31,078 nt of DNA from Treponema sp. (GCA_024400915.1 JAKSLX010000026.1:1-31078), one strand, 5' to 3'; numbered from the stretch's first letter, positions 18,042 to 26,594 are shown. Notes: a model not told the origin generated them from the letters alone. A program made the numbers and translations.

Positions 18042-19814
18042 ATGAAACACAAGTTTTATATTTTTGCTTTCCTTGCAATTCTTTTTGCTGGATGTACTAC
18101 AACAAAAGCAGCAGTAAATACAGAAATTGCCATTGTTTATACAAACGATGTTCATACCTACATAAACAATATAAAAAAAGTAGACGGAAACAATGTGGCT
18201 GGACTCAGGTTTTCAAAGATTTCCAGAATGGTAAAGGACATGAAGGCAAGCGGAAAAGAAGTTCTCCTTGTTGATGCCGGTGATGAAATTCAAGGTACCA
18301 GTTACGGTTCCATTGATGAAGGAGAATCTGTAATAAATATCATGAATGCTGCAGGTTATGATATTGCCTCTTTCGGAAACCATGAATTTAATTATGGTGC
18401 TGACCATTTCTACAGGCTTTCTAAAAAAGCAAAGTTTCCTTATGTTTCCTGCAACTTCCACTACATAGGTGGCGACGGAAAGAAAAAGGATTTTGCATCC
18501 TATAAAATTTTCAATGTGGGCGGTAAAAAGATTGCCTTCATTGGAATTTCTACTCCAGAAACCTTGACTTCTTCCAGTCCCGTAAACTTTCAGAATGAAA
18601 AAGGGGAATTCCTCTACAGTGTTGACGGAAGTATTCGTCCAGAAGATCTGTACGATGCAGTTCAGAAAACAATTGACATGGTAAAGGACAAGGTTGATTA
18701 TTGCATTGCTCTTGGTCATCTTGGAGTAAGCCTTGGAGAAGTAAAAGACAAAACCAGTTCCCTGGATGTCATTGCTAATACACGGGGACTTGATGCTTTC
18801 ATTGGGGGACATTCCCATACTGTCATCGAAAGGGATTTTGTTTCTGATGCTGACGGAAGAAAAGTTCTTTCTACACAGACCGGTTCCTATCTTTCTTTTG
18901 CTGGAATCATGACAATTGATGTCAATGGAAATTTCAAAACTGAATTCATCCAGGATTATGAAAGGGCAGACGAAAAGGTTGAAAAACTTGAAAATAATCT
19001 TGTTTCCCGTGTTGAATCGGAATATGGAAAACAGATTGCCGTATTCGGATCAAAATTATCTGTTAGCGCTCCTGACAATGATAGGCAAAGGCTCATTCGT
19101 GCCCAAGAGATGAACATAGGTGATTTTACGGCGGACAGCGTTTACTGGTATTTTAATGAATCAAAGAAATTACAGTGTGATGCAGTGGTTGTAAATGGCG
19201 GTGGAATAAGAACTTCCATTAATGATGGTATTGTAACAGTCAACGACTTGAAAAACGTTCAGCCTTTCGGAAACATGATTTGCATCATCAGTGCAACAGG
19301 CCAGCAGATTATGGATGCTCTTGAAATGGGCGTTACCGTTACGGGTGAGTGGGATGCAGAATGGAATTCACCTGCTGAAAATGGAGGTTTCCTTCATGTT
19401 GCAGGTCTCAGGTATAAAATTGATTCTACATATCCAAGCTCCGTTAAAAAAGACGGCAACGGTATGTTTGTTTCTGTTGATGGAAAATATCGTGTAAAGA
19501 ATGTGGAAATCTACAACAAAAAAACTGGTTCCTATGAACCTTTGGAGGTGAATAGAAATTACAGGCTTGCCGGAATCAATTATATCCTTAGAAACAGTGG
19601 AAACGGCCTTTCCATGTTCAGAGAATGTCCTATTGTTGTTGATTATGCAGGACTTGACTATGAAGTCATGGTGGAATACTGCAAGAGTTTCAGAAAAGAA
19701 GGGGCCTATCCAGTCATCAGAACAAAAAACGGAAAACTAGCATCATACAAGGGATATATGGTTGACTACGAGAATCCCTACGGTTCAGGTAGAATTTCAA
19801 TCATAAAAAAATAA
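18042..19814 (+). CDS. 5'-nucleotidase/UshA-like metallophosphoesterase lipoprotein
   Basis: With the start at 18042 the protein has 590 residues; an in-frame ATG at 18027 is less likely because GGAG (18029-18032) is well spaced only for 18042. A lipoprotein signal ends LFAGC (C18), so it is membrane-anchored outside the cytoplasm. The N-terminal metallophosphoesterase domain shows TNDVH (D36, H38), DAGDEIQG (D81), GNHEF (N113, H114), LGHLG and GGHSHT, the two-metal site. The C-terminal nucleotidase domain contains VNGGGIRTSI and VQPFGN. It probably dephosphorylates external nucleotides (or cyclic or sugar nucleotides) for nucleoside salvage. It follows the SH3 gene by 46 bp and may be cotranscribed; a strong terminator follows. 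Confidence 0.92.
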   Translation: MKHKFYIFAFLAILFAGCTTTKAAVNTEIAIVYTNDVHTYINNIKKVDGNNVAGLRFSKISRMVKDMKASGKEVLLVDAGDEIQGTSYGSIDEGESVINIMNAAGYDIASFGNHEFNYGADHFYRLSKKAKFPYVSCNFHYIGGDGKKKDFASYKIFNVGGKKIAFIGISTPETLTSSSPVNFQNEKGEFLYSVDGSIRPEDLYDAVQKTIDMVKDKVDYCIALGHLGVSLGEVKDKTSSLDVIANTRGLDAFIGGHSHTVIERDFVSDADGRKVLSTQTGSYLSFAGIMTIDVNGNFKTEFIQDYERADEKVEKLENNLVSRVESEYGKQIAVFGSKLSVSAPDNDRQRLIRAQEMNIGDFTADSVYWYFNESKKLQCDAVVVNGGGIRTSINDGIVTVNDLKNVQPFGNMICIISATGQQIMDALEMGVTVTGEWDAEWNSPAENGGFLHVAGLRYKIDSTYPSSVKKDGNGMFVSVDGKYRVKNVEIYNKKTGSYEPLEVNRNYRLAGINYILRNSGNGLSMFRECPIVVDYAGLDYEVMVEYCKSFRKEGAYPVIRTKNGKLASYKGYMVDYENPYGSGRISIIKK

Positions 19815-19837
19815 GTTTTATTACTATGTCCATACAG

Positions 19838-19874
19838 AACTGTCTGTAAAACTTGAGTTACAGACAGTTTTTTT
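19838..19874 (+). terminator. Rho-independent terminator after the nucleotidase gene
   Basis: A perfect 12-bp stem, AACTGTCTGTAA (19838-19849) with TTACAGACAGTT (19858-19869), and an 8-base loop lead into a T tract to 19874. It ends the transcript of the giant-protein region. Confidence 0.95.
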
Positions 19875-19968
19875 ATTTTCAATTTTGATGTGGTAAAACC
19901 AAAAATAAAACAAAAGTTACAAATTTTTATGAATATTTCGTAATAACTTTGCAATTATAAAAAAAAAT

Positions 19969-19997
19969 TTGACAATAAAATTAAACGGGCTTATTCT
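19969..19997 (+). promoter_or_regulatory. Promoter of the sugar ABC importer operon
   Basis: TTGACA (19969-19974), 17-bp spacer, TATTCT (19992-19997). The start is expected near 20004, directly before the LacI boxes. Confidence 0.85.
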
Positions 19998-20007
19998 CTA
20001 AATAAAT

Positions 20008-20031
20008 GGAAACGTTTCCGATAACGTTTCC
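20008..20031. promoter_or_regulatory. Two abutting LacI-family operator boxes
   Basis: GGAAACGTTTCC (20008-20019), a perfect palindrome with a central CG, is followed without a gap by GATAACGTTTCC (20020-20031), which keeps the same right half. They cover the start region of the importer transcript. The LacI-family gene at 23373, at the end of the same cluster, is the natural candidate to bind them. Confidence 0.88.
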
Positions 20032-20076
20032 AAAAACCAGGTTATTTTTATGATTTTTTTCATTAGGAGGATAAAA

Positions 20077-21393
20077 ATGAAAAAAGTAGTAGCAGGTACA
20101 CTCGCTGCATTGACAATGGCTGCATCAGTATTCGCAGCACCAAAAAAGGGTCAGGTTCGCTATTTGAACTTCAAGCCGGAAGTTGCTTCAGTTTATCAGG
20201 AATTGGCTGCAGCTTATGAAAAGGAAACAGGCGTAAAAGTAATCGTTGAAACAGCTGCAAACAATTCTTACGAATCAACACTTACTTCAAAGATGGCTAC
20301 AAAGCAGGCTCCAACATTGTTCCAGATCAACGGACCACGCGGTTATGCAAACTGGAAGAACTATTGCGCTGACCTTTCTGGAACAGACCTCTACAAGCAC
20401 CTTTCTGACAAGTCTCTCTGTGTAACAGCTGGAAACAAGGTTTACGGTATTCCTTATGTTGTTGAAGGATACGGAATCATTTACAACTCAAAGATTACAG
20501 ATGCATACTTTGCTCTTTCTTCAAAGGCAACAAAGTACAAGAGCATGGACGAAGTAAAGAGCTTTGCAGCCCTCAAGGAAATTGCTGATGACATGCAGAA
20601 GAACGCTCAGGTTCTCGGAATCAAGGGTGTATTCGCTTCTACATCACTTAAGGCTGGTGAAGACTGGAGATGGCAGACTCACCTTGCAAATGTTCCTGTT
20701 TACTACGAATTCAAGAACAACAAGATTGACCTTGCTTCAGATGCAACAAAGAAGATCAAGTTCCAGTACGAAAAGGAATTCAAGAACATCTTCGACCTTT
20801 ATTTGAACGACTCGGTAATCCCTGCAAAGAATGTTGGTGTTAAGACAGTTGACAACTCAATGGCAGAATTCGCTCTTGAAGAATGTGCAATGGTTCAGAA
20901 CGGTAACTGGGCTTGGGGTCAGATTGCTGGTGTTACAGGAAACAAGGTTAAGGCAGAAAACGTTAAGTATCTTCCAATCTACACTGGTGTTGCTGGTGAA
21001 GAAGGACAGGGACTCTGTATCGGTACAGAAAACTTCTACTGCATCAACAAGAAGGCTTCTAAGGAAGATCAGAAGGCAACTGCTGACTTCATCTACTGGT
21101 TGTACTCTTCAAAGACTGGTAAGAACTATGTAACAAACAAACTCGGCTTCATCGCTCCATTCGACACATTCGATGACAACGAAAAGCCAACAGACCCACT
21201 CGCACAGGAAATCATCAAGTGGATGTCTAAGCCTGGAATCACATCTGTAGCATGGAACTTCACATTGTTCCCATCACAGACATTCAAGGATAACTTCGGT
21301 GCTTCTTTGCTCCGCTATGCACAGGGTTCAAAAACTTGGGCAGATGTTAAGACAAGCGTAGTTAAGGACTGGGCTAACGAATCTGATATGTAA
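20077..21393 (+). CDS. Sugar ABC transporter substrate-binding protein (family 1)
   Basis: The start at 20077 is set by AGGAGG at 20065-20070, giving 438 residues. A type I signal peptide (about 1-20, ending SVFA) and no lipobox cysteine make it a periplasmic rather than lipid-anchored binding protein. The fold is that of MalE-like family 1: VRYLNFKPEVASVYQELAAAYEKETGVKV at the N-terminus, and a C-terminal segment with TADFIYWLYSSKTGKNYV. It delivers a sugar, probably an oligosaccharide, to the permeases encoded next. The substrate cannot be told from sequence. Codon choice is strongly biased to AAC, AAG and TTC, suggesting very high expression. Tandem LacI boxes control the promoter, and a hairpin cluster follows its stop. 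Confidence 0.93.
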   Translation: MKKVVAGTLAALTMAASVFAAPKKGQVRYLNFKPEVASVYQELAAAYEKETGVKVIVETAANNSYESTLTSKMATKQAPTLFQINGPRGYANWKNYCADLSGTDLYKHLSDKSLCVTAGNKVYGIPYVVEGYGIIYNSKITDAYFALSSKATKYKSMDEVKSFAALKEIADDMQKNAQVLGIKGVFASTSLKAGEDWRWQTHLANVPVYYEFKNNKIDLASDATKKIKFQYEKEFKNIFDLYLNDSVIPAKNVGVKTVDNSMAEFALEECAMVQNGNWAWGQIAGVTGNKVKAENVKYLPIYTGVAGEEGQGLCIGTENFYCINKKASKEDQKATADFIYWLYSSKTGKNYVTNKLGFIAPFDTFDDNEKPTDPLAQEIIKWMSKPGITSVAWNFTLFPSQTFKDNFGASLLRYAQGSKTWADVKTSVVKDWANESDM

Positions 21394-21417
21394 GCTGCTG
21401 CATAGCTTAGATATAAA

Positions 21418-21524
21418 AGCTTCAACTTAATGTTGAAACTCTGCGGTATCCTGAAAATGCACCTCTTCAGGATGCCTTGCAAAAACAAATCTGGCAGGCA
21501 TTCTCCTATTAGGCCTGCCAGATT
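21418..21524 (+). promoter_or_regulatory. Three consecutive stem-loops between binding protein and permease genes
   Basis: TTCAAC/GTTGAA (21421-21426/21432-21437); an 11-bp stem with one G-U pair, GGTATCCTGAA/TTCAGGATGCC (21445-21455/21466-21476); and a perfect 12-bp stem, AATCTGGCAGGC/GCCTGCCAGATT (21488-21499/21513-21524). The last is followed by only a weak U-rich run. They would protect the upstream mRNA from 3' decay or partly terminate, so that more binding protein than permease is made, as known for malE-malF type operons. Confidence 0.8.
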
Positions 21525-21549
21525 CTTTAATCTAATCCGGAGGAAAAGT

Positions 21550-22413
21550 ATGAAAAAGGATCGTGATCCATTAAAAAAGTATTTTCCAATTTTCGTTCTG
21601 CCGACATTGATCTGTTTCATTTTGTTCTTTGTTGTTCCTTTCATTATGGGCATTGGTTTGTCCTTCACAAAGTTTACAACCGTAACAGACATTACAGCAT
21701 TCGTAGGTTTCAAAAACTATATCAAGGCATTTACAGCAGACAATGAGTTTGTTCATGCTTTAGGGTTTACATCACTTTTTACAATTGTTTCAGTTGTAAC
21801 TGTAAACGTTTTTGCTTTTGCTCTTTCATTGATACTTACAAAAGGAATCAGGGGAACAAACTTCTTCCGTTCCATTTTCTTTATGCCTAACCTTATTGGC
21901 GGCATCGTTTTAGGTTACATTTGGAACCTTCTTATCAACGGTGTCCTTCTCCGTTACTTTGGCGAAGACATCACATTCAAGACTCAGTATGGTTTCTGGG
22001 GACTTGTAGTTCTTACTAACTGGCAGCTCATCGGTTACATGATGGTAATCTACATTGCAGGATTGCAGAACATTCCGACAGATGTTCTTGAGGCTGCTCA
22101 GATTGATGGTTCTTCCTCTATGAGAACCTTGTTTAAAATCAAAATTCCAATGGTAATGCCATCAATTACAATCTGTACATTCCTGACATTATCAAACTCT
22201 TTCAAGATGTTTGACCAGAACCTTGCACTTACGGCAGGTGCTCCTGAAAAAACAACTGAAATGCTTGCATTGAATATTTATCAGACTTTCTATAATAGAA
22301 ATGCCAACTGGCATGGTGTTGCTCAGGCAAAGGCAGTCGTATTCTTCCTCATTGTTGCACTGATTGCTTTCTTGCAGTTGAAAATTACAAACTCAAAGGA
22401 GATTGAACAATAA
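21550..22413 (+). CDS. Sugar ABC transporter permease, MalF type
   Basis: The start at 21550 is chosen because CGGAGG lies just upstream; the reading frame stays open further left but only through the hairpin region. The 287-residue protein has about six transmembrane helices, beginning FPIFVLPTLICFILFFVVPFIMG. The EAA loop EAAQIDGSSSMRTLFKIKIP that docks the ATPase lies in its second half. It forms the membrane channel with the next gene's product. Its TAA stop overlaps the next start by one base (TAATG). The family is CUT1 (oligosaccharide importers). Confidence 0.93.
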   Translation: MKKDRDPLKKYFPIFVLPTLICFILFFVVPFIMGIGLSFTKFTTVTDITAFVGFKNYIKAFTADNEFVHALGFTSLFTIVSVVTVNVFAFALSLILTKGIRGTNFFRSIFFMPNLIGGIVLGYIWNLLINGVLLRYFGEDITFKTQYGFWGLVVLTNWQLIGYMMVIYIAGLQNIPTDVLEAAQIDGSSSMRTLFKIKIPMVMPSITICTFLTLSNSFKMFDQNLALTAGAPEKTTEMLALNIYQTFYNRNANWHGVAQAKAVVFFLIVALIAFLQLKITNSKEIEQ

Positions 22414-23261
22414 TGGTAGAATTGAATAAAGACAATGGCGTTAGTGCCAGATTAAGAACACTTGTTCTTATAGTTCTTACAGCGGTTTTCATTTTCCCAA
22501 TTTTGCTTGTTGTAATGAACTCATTCAAATCAAGATTGTATGTTTCAACAGTTCCGTTCTCATGGCCTGTAAAGGAAATGTTTGTAGGTTTTGAAAACTA
22601 TATAAACGGGTTGTCTACTTCTGGTTTTTTCCTGGCATTCTTACGTTCGGTTTGGGTAAGCATTATGGGAGTAGGAGTCATCATTCTCTGTACATCAATG
22701 GCAGCATGGTACATTGTCCGTGTTAAAGATAAGTTTACAAAAACTCTGTATTACATTTTTGTATTCAGCATGATCGTACCTTTCCAGATGGTAATGTTTA
22801 CTTTGACTTTCGTAGTTACCGGCGTTTATTTTGACAACATTGTCGGTATCGTTCTTGTATACCTTGGCTTTGGTGCAGGACTTGCCGTATTCATGTTCTG
22901 TGGATTTGTAAAAAGCATTCCCCTGGAAGTTGAAGAAGCTGCTACCATTGACGGATGTAATCCATTGCAGACTTACTTCCTCATTGTATTTCCAATGCTT
23001 AAGCCTACAGCAATTACAGTTGCTATCCTTCAGGCAATGTGGATCTGGAACGATTATCTGCTTCCATACCTTATCCTCGGATCAGACCACAAGACAGTTC
23101 CTGTTGCAATTCAGCTTGCAATGCAGGGTGCCTATGGTTCAACAGATTACGGTGGATTCATGGCTATGCTTGTTGTTTCAATAATTCCGATTATTGCATT
23201 CTACATCAGCTCACAAAAGTATATAATCAAGGGCGTAATTGCCGGTGCCGTAAAAGGCTGA
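22413..23261 (+). CDS. Sugar ABC transporter permease, MalG type
   Basis: The 282-residue protein is the second channel subunit of the CUT1 importer. About six hydrophobic helices are present, and the EAA motif EEAATIDGCNPLQTYFLIVFP lies near residues 171-190. The C-terminus ends YIIKGVIAGAVKG, a usual MalG/LacG ending. It starts inside the stop of the preceding permease. No ATPase gene follows, so the importer probably uses a shared MsmK/UgpC-type ATPase encoded elsewhere. The substrate is unknown. Confidence 0.93.
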   Translation: MVELNKDNGVSARLRTLVLIVLTAVFIFPILLVVMNSFKSRLYVSTVPFSWPVKEMFVGFENYINGLSTSGFFLAFLRSVWVSIMGVGVIILCTSMAAWYIVRVKDKFTKTLYYIFVFSMIVPFQMVMFTLTFVVTGVYFDNIVGIVLVYLGFGAGLAVFMFCGFVKSIPLEVEEAATIDGCNPLQTYFLIVFPMLKPTAITVAILQAMWIWNDYLLPYLILGSDHKTVPVAIQLAMQGAYGSTDYGGFMAMLVVSIIPIIAFYISSQKYIIKGVIAGAVKG

Positions 23262-23269
23262 TGTCATTA

Positions 23270-23319
23270 AATCCTGTTGTTGCATGAGACCTCTGAAAAA
23301 TTCCATGCAGCAACGGATT
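23270..23319 (+). promoter_or_regulatory. Long stem-loop between the permease and lacI-type genes
   Basis: Left arm 23270-23286 and right arm 23304-23319 pair over 16 positions (AATCC/GGATT, then GTTGTTGCATG/CATGCAGCAAC with one G-U), with one bulged T and a 17-base loop. No T tract follows, so it is not a classical terminator. It may stabilise the importer mRNA or limit read-through into the regulator gene. Confidence 0.75.
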
Positions 23320-23372
23320 AACTGTATGGCAGGCACAATGCTTGGTTTTCTGGCTGATGGAGGTTATAAAAA

Positions 23373-24374
23373 ATGACAATCAAGGATATTGCCAGAGAAT
23401 GCGGCTGTGGTATAGGAACTGTTTCAAGGGTTTTAAATGATCATCCTGATGTAAGTGACAAAACTCGCGAGAAGGTTCTTGAAATTGTTCACAAGCATGG
23501 ATTTGTTTTAAATTCCAATGCAAAACAGCTTAAGGCACAGGAAAGGAAAAATATCGTTGTCATTGTAAAAGGTTCTTCCAGCCCTTTATTAAATGCACTT
23601 CTAGAATTACTTCAAAAAAAATTCGAAACTTTACCTTATACAGTAGGCGTTGTTGTTCTTGATGAAAATGATGACGAATCTACCAGCGCCGTACGCCTGT
23701 ATTATGAACAGAAACCAGTTGGTTTTGTTTTTCTTGGCGGTAGTCCAGACAAATATACTGAAGATTTTGACAAAGTAAAGGTTCCCTGCGTTTTGATTTC
23801 CAATGATGCAGTTTCAGTAAAGAGTGAAAATCTTTCAAGCGTAAGCATCGACAACTTCCAGGCTGCCTATGTTGCGACAAAATTTCTTATAGACAATGGC
23901 CACAAAAAAATTGGTGTTATTGGCGGTAGCCTTGATTCGGAAGTTTCAAAGTCCCGTTACGATGGATTTTTAAAAGCATTGAAGGAAAGCCACCTCGATT
24001 TTGATTTTGACAAATCCTATGAAATTTCAAAGTATTCCATGGAAGGTGGATTCAAGGCTGCTGAAATACTCATGCAAAATAATGCAGACATTACTGCAAT
24101 CTATACAATGTCAGATGTAATGGCTATCGGTGCCTGCAGAAAACTGAATGAACTTGGACTGAATGTCCCTGAAAAAATTTCTGTCATAGGTTTTGATGGA
24201 ATTAACCTTGGATCCTATTTTTGTCCAAGACTTACAACCATCAGACAGTTGGAAAATGAACTTATTGAAAAGGGAATTTCAGTTTTCCTTGATTGCATAG
24301 AAAGAAAGCAGACGGCCGTTCACCTGCATGTTCCTTTTGAATTTATTAAAGGAGAAAGCGTAAAAAAAATCTGA
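23373..24374 (+). CDS. LacI-family transcriptional repressor
   Basis: The 333-residue protein has an N-terminal LacI helix-turn-helix, MTIKDIARECGCGIGTVSRVLN, with hinge helix to about residue 60. A periplasmic-binding-protein-like sugar-sensing domain follows, including IGVIGGSLDSEVSKSRYDGF and VIGFDGINLGSYFCPRLTTI. GGAGG at 23359-23363 fixes the start. It lies 111 bp after the importer permeases and most likely represses that operon through the tandem boxes at 20008-20031, releasing them when the transported sugar or a product is bound. In the recognition helix, I and G stand where E. coli LacI has Tyr17 and Gln18. The operator pairing is inference from position. Confidence 0.94.
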   Translation: MTIKDIARECGCGIGTVSRVLNDHPDVSDKTREKVLEIVHKHGFVLNSNAKQLKAQERKNIVVIVKGSSSPLLNALLELLQKKFETLPYTVGVVVLDENDDESTSAVRLYYEQKPVGFVFLGGSPDKYTEDFDKVKVPCVLISNDAVSVKSENLSSVSIDNFQAAYVATKFLIDNGHKKIGVIGGSLDSEVSKSRYDGFLKALKESHLDFDFDKSYEISKYSMEGGFKAAEILMQNNADITAIYTMSDVMAIGACRKLNELGLNVPEKISVIGFDGINLGSYFCPRLTTIRQLENELIEKGISVFLDCIERKQTAVHLHVPFEFIKGESVKKI

Positions 24375-24398
24375 CAATTTATGATATTCGATTATATT
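24371..24398 (+). promoter_or_regulatory. Promoter placed for a leaderless transcript
   Basis: CTGACA (24371-24376, including the lacI stop codon), 16-bp spacer, TATATT (24393-24398). The expected start, about 24405, nearly coincides with the ATG at 24406, and no Shine-Dalgarno is present. Confidence 0.55.
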
Positions 24399-24405
24399 GT
24401 TTTAT

Positions 24406-24696
24406 ATGATAAAGCAAATCGGAAAAGTTTTGGAAGATGTAAGGGCTCTTGTTTCTGAAGGCTCAATTGAAAAAAATTACGAGAAAGTAGGGACCGAATT
24501 CCTGAGCAGGCTGAATGAACAGTTCTATACTTATGCCTGTCTTTGCACTTATGCCGTTGTAAATGATATGGAATATGAGCAGGCAAATAAGCTTTACAAA
24601 GAATATGTGTATGAAAAGAATTATGGAAGCTGGGATTCCGTAAAAAAATATTTTCTCACAGGAAAAAGTGAATATCTAAATAGGCCAGTAGAATGA
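24406..24696 (+). CDS. Small hypothetical protein
   Basis: I do not recognise this 96-residue protein. It is soluble and mostly helical, with no signal peptide. Residues 31-60 are rich in aromatic residues (QFYTYACLCTYAVVNDMEYEQA) and the end is charged. The ATG at 24406 is preferred; an upstream in-frame TTG lies 9 bp before it. The stop overlaps the start of the Sel1-repeat gene (ATGA), so the two are made together and may interact. A promoter that would start transcription at or next to its ATG overlaps the lacI stop. Confidence 0.72.
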   Translation: MIKQIGKVLEDVRALVSEGSIEKNYEKVGTEFLSRLNEQFYTYACLCTYAVVNDMEYEQANKLYKEYVYEKNYGSWDSVKKYFLTGKSEYLNRPVE

Positions 24697-25520
24697 AAAC
24701 AGAAAACATAAGAATTATTATGAATATTGAATTGCTTAAGGAAAAATTCGGCTTTCCTTTAATTTATACGCCGGAAGATACTGACGAACCCATGAGGGAA
24801 ACAATGGTTCTGTCAGAAGATAAAACTATAGAACTTTACAACGGGTATCTTTCCGAAAACTATGAATCCTTGAGCCACATAATGCTTAAACTGGACAGGG
24901 ATCTGGATAAACTTTTTGACAGTAACTTTGAGCTTGAAAAAGAAGAAAGACCTGGAATTAATTTTATTGGCGATGAAAAATTCCTTGAATCTTGTTCTCT
25001 TGAAAAATTATTTAGACTTGAAAGTCAGTGTCATGATGGAAAAATTCAGAGTGCCATTGGATACCGATTCTATGCTGGAATTGGTGTTCAGCAGTCTTAC
25101 GAAAATGCCTTGTTCTGGTTTGAAAAAGCTGAAGAACACTCGGATTTTGATGCAAGGTATTATCTTGGTGTCATGTATGATCTTGGACTTGGAGTTCAGC
25201 AAGATCTGGCAAAGGCAAGGGATTACTATTATCCAGTTGTTCCAGAACAGGGTGAAAAGGTTAGCGAAATTATTGGTGCAATGTATTTTGAAGATGTCGG
25301 ATGCCCGGAAAATTATCCTGATACAATTTCTGAAACTATAGCTATGTCCGAAAAAGGAAACATTTATGTTCAGTATAAGCTTGCAACTTTATACCGGAAT
25401 GGTTTTGGCCTTGAAAAAAATAAAGACAAAGCAATGGAATTATATTCAAAAGCAGCTGCTGCAGGATTGAAGGAAGCTAAGGATGAGCTTGAAAAAATGA
25501 AAAAGGACAATAAGTTTTAA
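24693..25520 (+). CDS. Sel1-repeat protein
   Basis: The 275-residue cytoplasmic protein carries Sel1-like (TPR-related) repeats, usually protein-binding scaffolds. Clear repeats are at about 118-149 (SAIGYRFYAGIGVQQSYENA), 152-186 (ARYYLGVMYDLGLGVQQDLAKA) and 224-260 (VQYKLATLYRNGFGLEKNKDKA), with a weaker one near 190-221. Residues 1-115 are not repeat-like. The ATG overlaps the stop of the small gene before it; Met10 (24720) is an alternative start. A terminator follows 35 bp after the stop. Its target is unknown. Confidence 0.87.
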   Translation: MKTENIRIIMNIELLKEKFGFPLIYTPEDTDEPMRETMVLSEDKTIELYNGYLSENYESLSHIMLKLDRDLDKLFDSNFELEKEERPGINFIGDEKFLESCSLEKLFRLESQCHDGKIQSAIGYRFYAGIGVQQSYENALFWFEKAEEHSDFDARYYLGVMYDLGLGVQQDLAKARDYYYPVVPEQGEKVSEIIGAMYFEDVGCPENYPDTISETIAMSEKGNIYVQYKLATLYRNGFGLEKNKDKAMELYSKAAAAGLKEAKDELEKMKKDNKF

Positions 25521-25555
25521 CTTTATTTTTCTTATAATTATGAAAACATGAAGAT

Positions 25556-25582
25556 GGCTGTTCAATGGACAGCCTTTTTTTA
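25556..25582 (+). terminator. Rho-independent terminator after the Sel1-repeat gene
   Basis: GGCTGTTC (25556-25563), loop AAT and GGACAGCC (25567-25574) form an 8-bp stem with one G-U pair, then seven T. Because it is a terminator, the in-frame ATG at 25548 is not the start of the next gene. Confidence 0.9.
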
Positions 25583-25655
25583 TTGCTGGGAAAAAAGAAA
25601 ATATAATTATGACAAAAATAGAAATGAAACTATATTAAACTGTGTGAGGTTTTAT

Positions 25656-26594
25656 ATGGACTTTTTTATTTCTCATTATGCATTTACATTTTGTCTGGTT
25701 GCTTGTCTTGCGGGAACTTTTATAAGCTGCATTTCTCCTTATTTTGCCCAGGAAGTTCTGACTGTAGATGGAAGATGTTTTAATCTTGGAATATTAGGTT
25801 CTTCCATTTATGTGCACGAAAACTTTCTTCATTTTGTAATATCATTTCTATTTGCTCTTCCTGGAATTTTTATCTGCGAATTCTGCTATGGGGAATGGCT
25901 TACGCTTCTTGCAGTTGTTGTAGCAGGAATTTACGAAGGGTTTCTTGGGTTAATTTTTGGAAAATCCTGTCAGGGATTTACCGGTGTAGCTGTCCTTTTA
26001 GGTGCCATGGCCTGCATCTATAATCTGAATTGGCTCAGTATTTTTTTTGGCATACTTGTTCTTATTTTTGCAATTGCCATGGATTCGTTATCAGAGTCAA
26101 ACAACATTCATTTTCTTAGCCTGATTGGCGGTGTTCTGTTTGTTTTTGCCTTTGCAAAACCAATGAAGCTGTATGAAAAACCAGTTGAAATCAAAACCTA
26201 TGCTGATTACATGATTCCACTTAAATGTAAATATTCTTTGTCTTCAGATTATGGTTTGCGTGTAGATCCAATTTCAGGCAATTCATCATTTCATAAGGGA
26301 ATAGATTTAGCCTGTGCAGAAGGTAGTGGTGTTTTTGCTAGTCGTGGGGGAACAGTTGAATCTGTTGGCTACGATAATGTTTACGGTAATTATATTGTGA
26401 TTAATCACGGTGACGGTTACAAAACAAAATACGCACATCTTTCAAAAATCCTTTCACAGAAAAACTCTGAGGTTATGCAGGGAGAAAAAATAGGAAAGGC
26501 AGGATCTACCGGATATTCGACAGGATCACATCTTCATTTTATGGTCATTAAAAATGGTAAGACAGTAAATCCTAAAAGTTTGTTAAAGAAATAG
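25656..26594 (+). CDS. Membrane protein: rhomboid-like domain fused to M23 peptidase domain
   Basis: TGAGGT (25645-25650) supports the ATG at 25656, giving 312 residues. The first 170 residues are about six hydrophobic helices laid out like a rhomboid protease: VHENFLHFVISFLFALPG (H54, H59), a conserved-type glutamate in CEFCYGE, QGFTG (106-110) where rhomboids have GxSG, and NNIHFLSLIGG (H152) where the catalytic His lies. The nucleophile Ser is replaced by Thr109. Residues 185-312 are an M23 (LytM-type) metallopeptidase domain with all zinc ligands: H213 and D217 (HKGID), and H292/H294 (HLH). The M23 part probably cleaves peptidoglycan cross-links outside the membrane. The rhomboid assignment is mine by pattern only; the M23 call is firm. 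Confidence 0.88.
   Translation: MDFFISHYAFTFCLVACLAGTFISCISPYFAQEVLTVDGRCFNLGILGSSIYVHENFLHFVISFLFALPGIFICEFCYGEWLTLLAVVVAGIYEGFLGLIFGKSCQGFTGVAVLLGAMACIYNLNWLSIFFGILVLIFAIAMDSLSESNNIHFLSLIGGVLFVFAFAKPMKLYEKPVEIKTYADYMIPLKCKYSLSSDYGLRVDPISGNSSFHKGIDLACAEGSGVFASRGGTVESVGYDNVYGNYIVINHGDGYKTKYAHLSKILSQKNSEVMQGEKIGKAGSTGYSTGSHLHFMVIKNGKTVNPKSLLKK

Noticed and set aside
21430..21549. Upstream start for the MalF-type permease
   Set aside because: That stretch consists of hairpins, and CGGAGG directly precedes the ATG at 21550.
25548..25655. Upstream start at 25548 for the rhomboid-like/M23 protein
   Set aside because: It would place a rho-independent terminator (25556-25582) inside the coding region; 25656 has a Shine-Dalgarno and begins a membrane segment.
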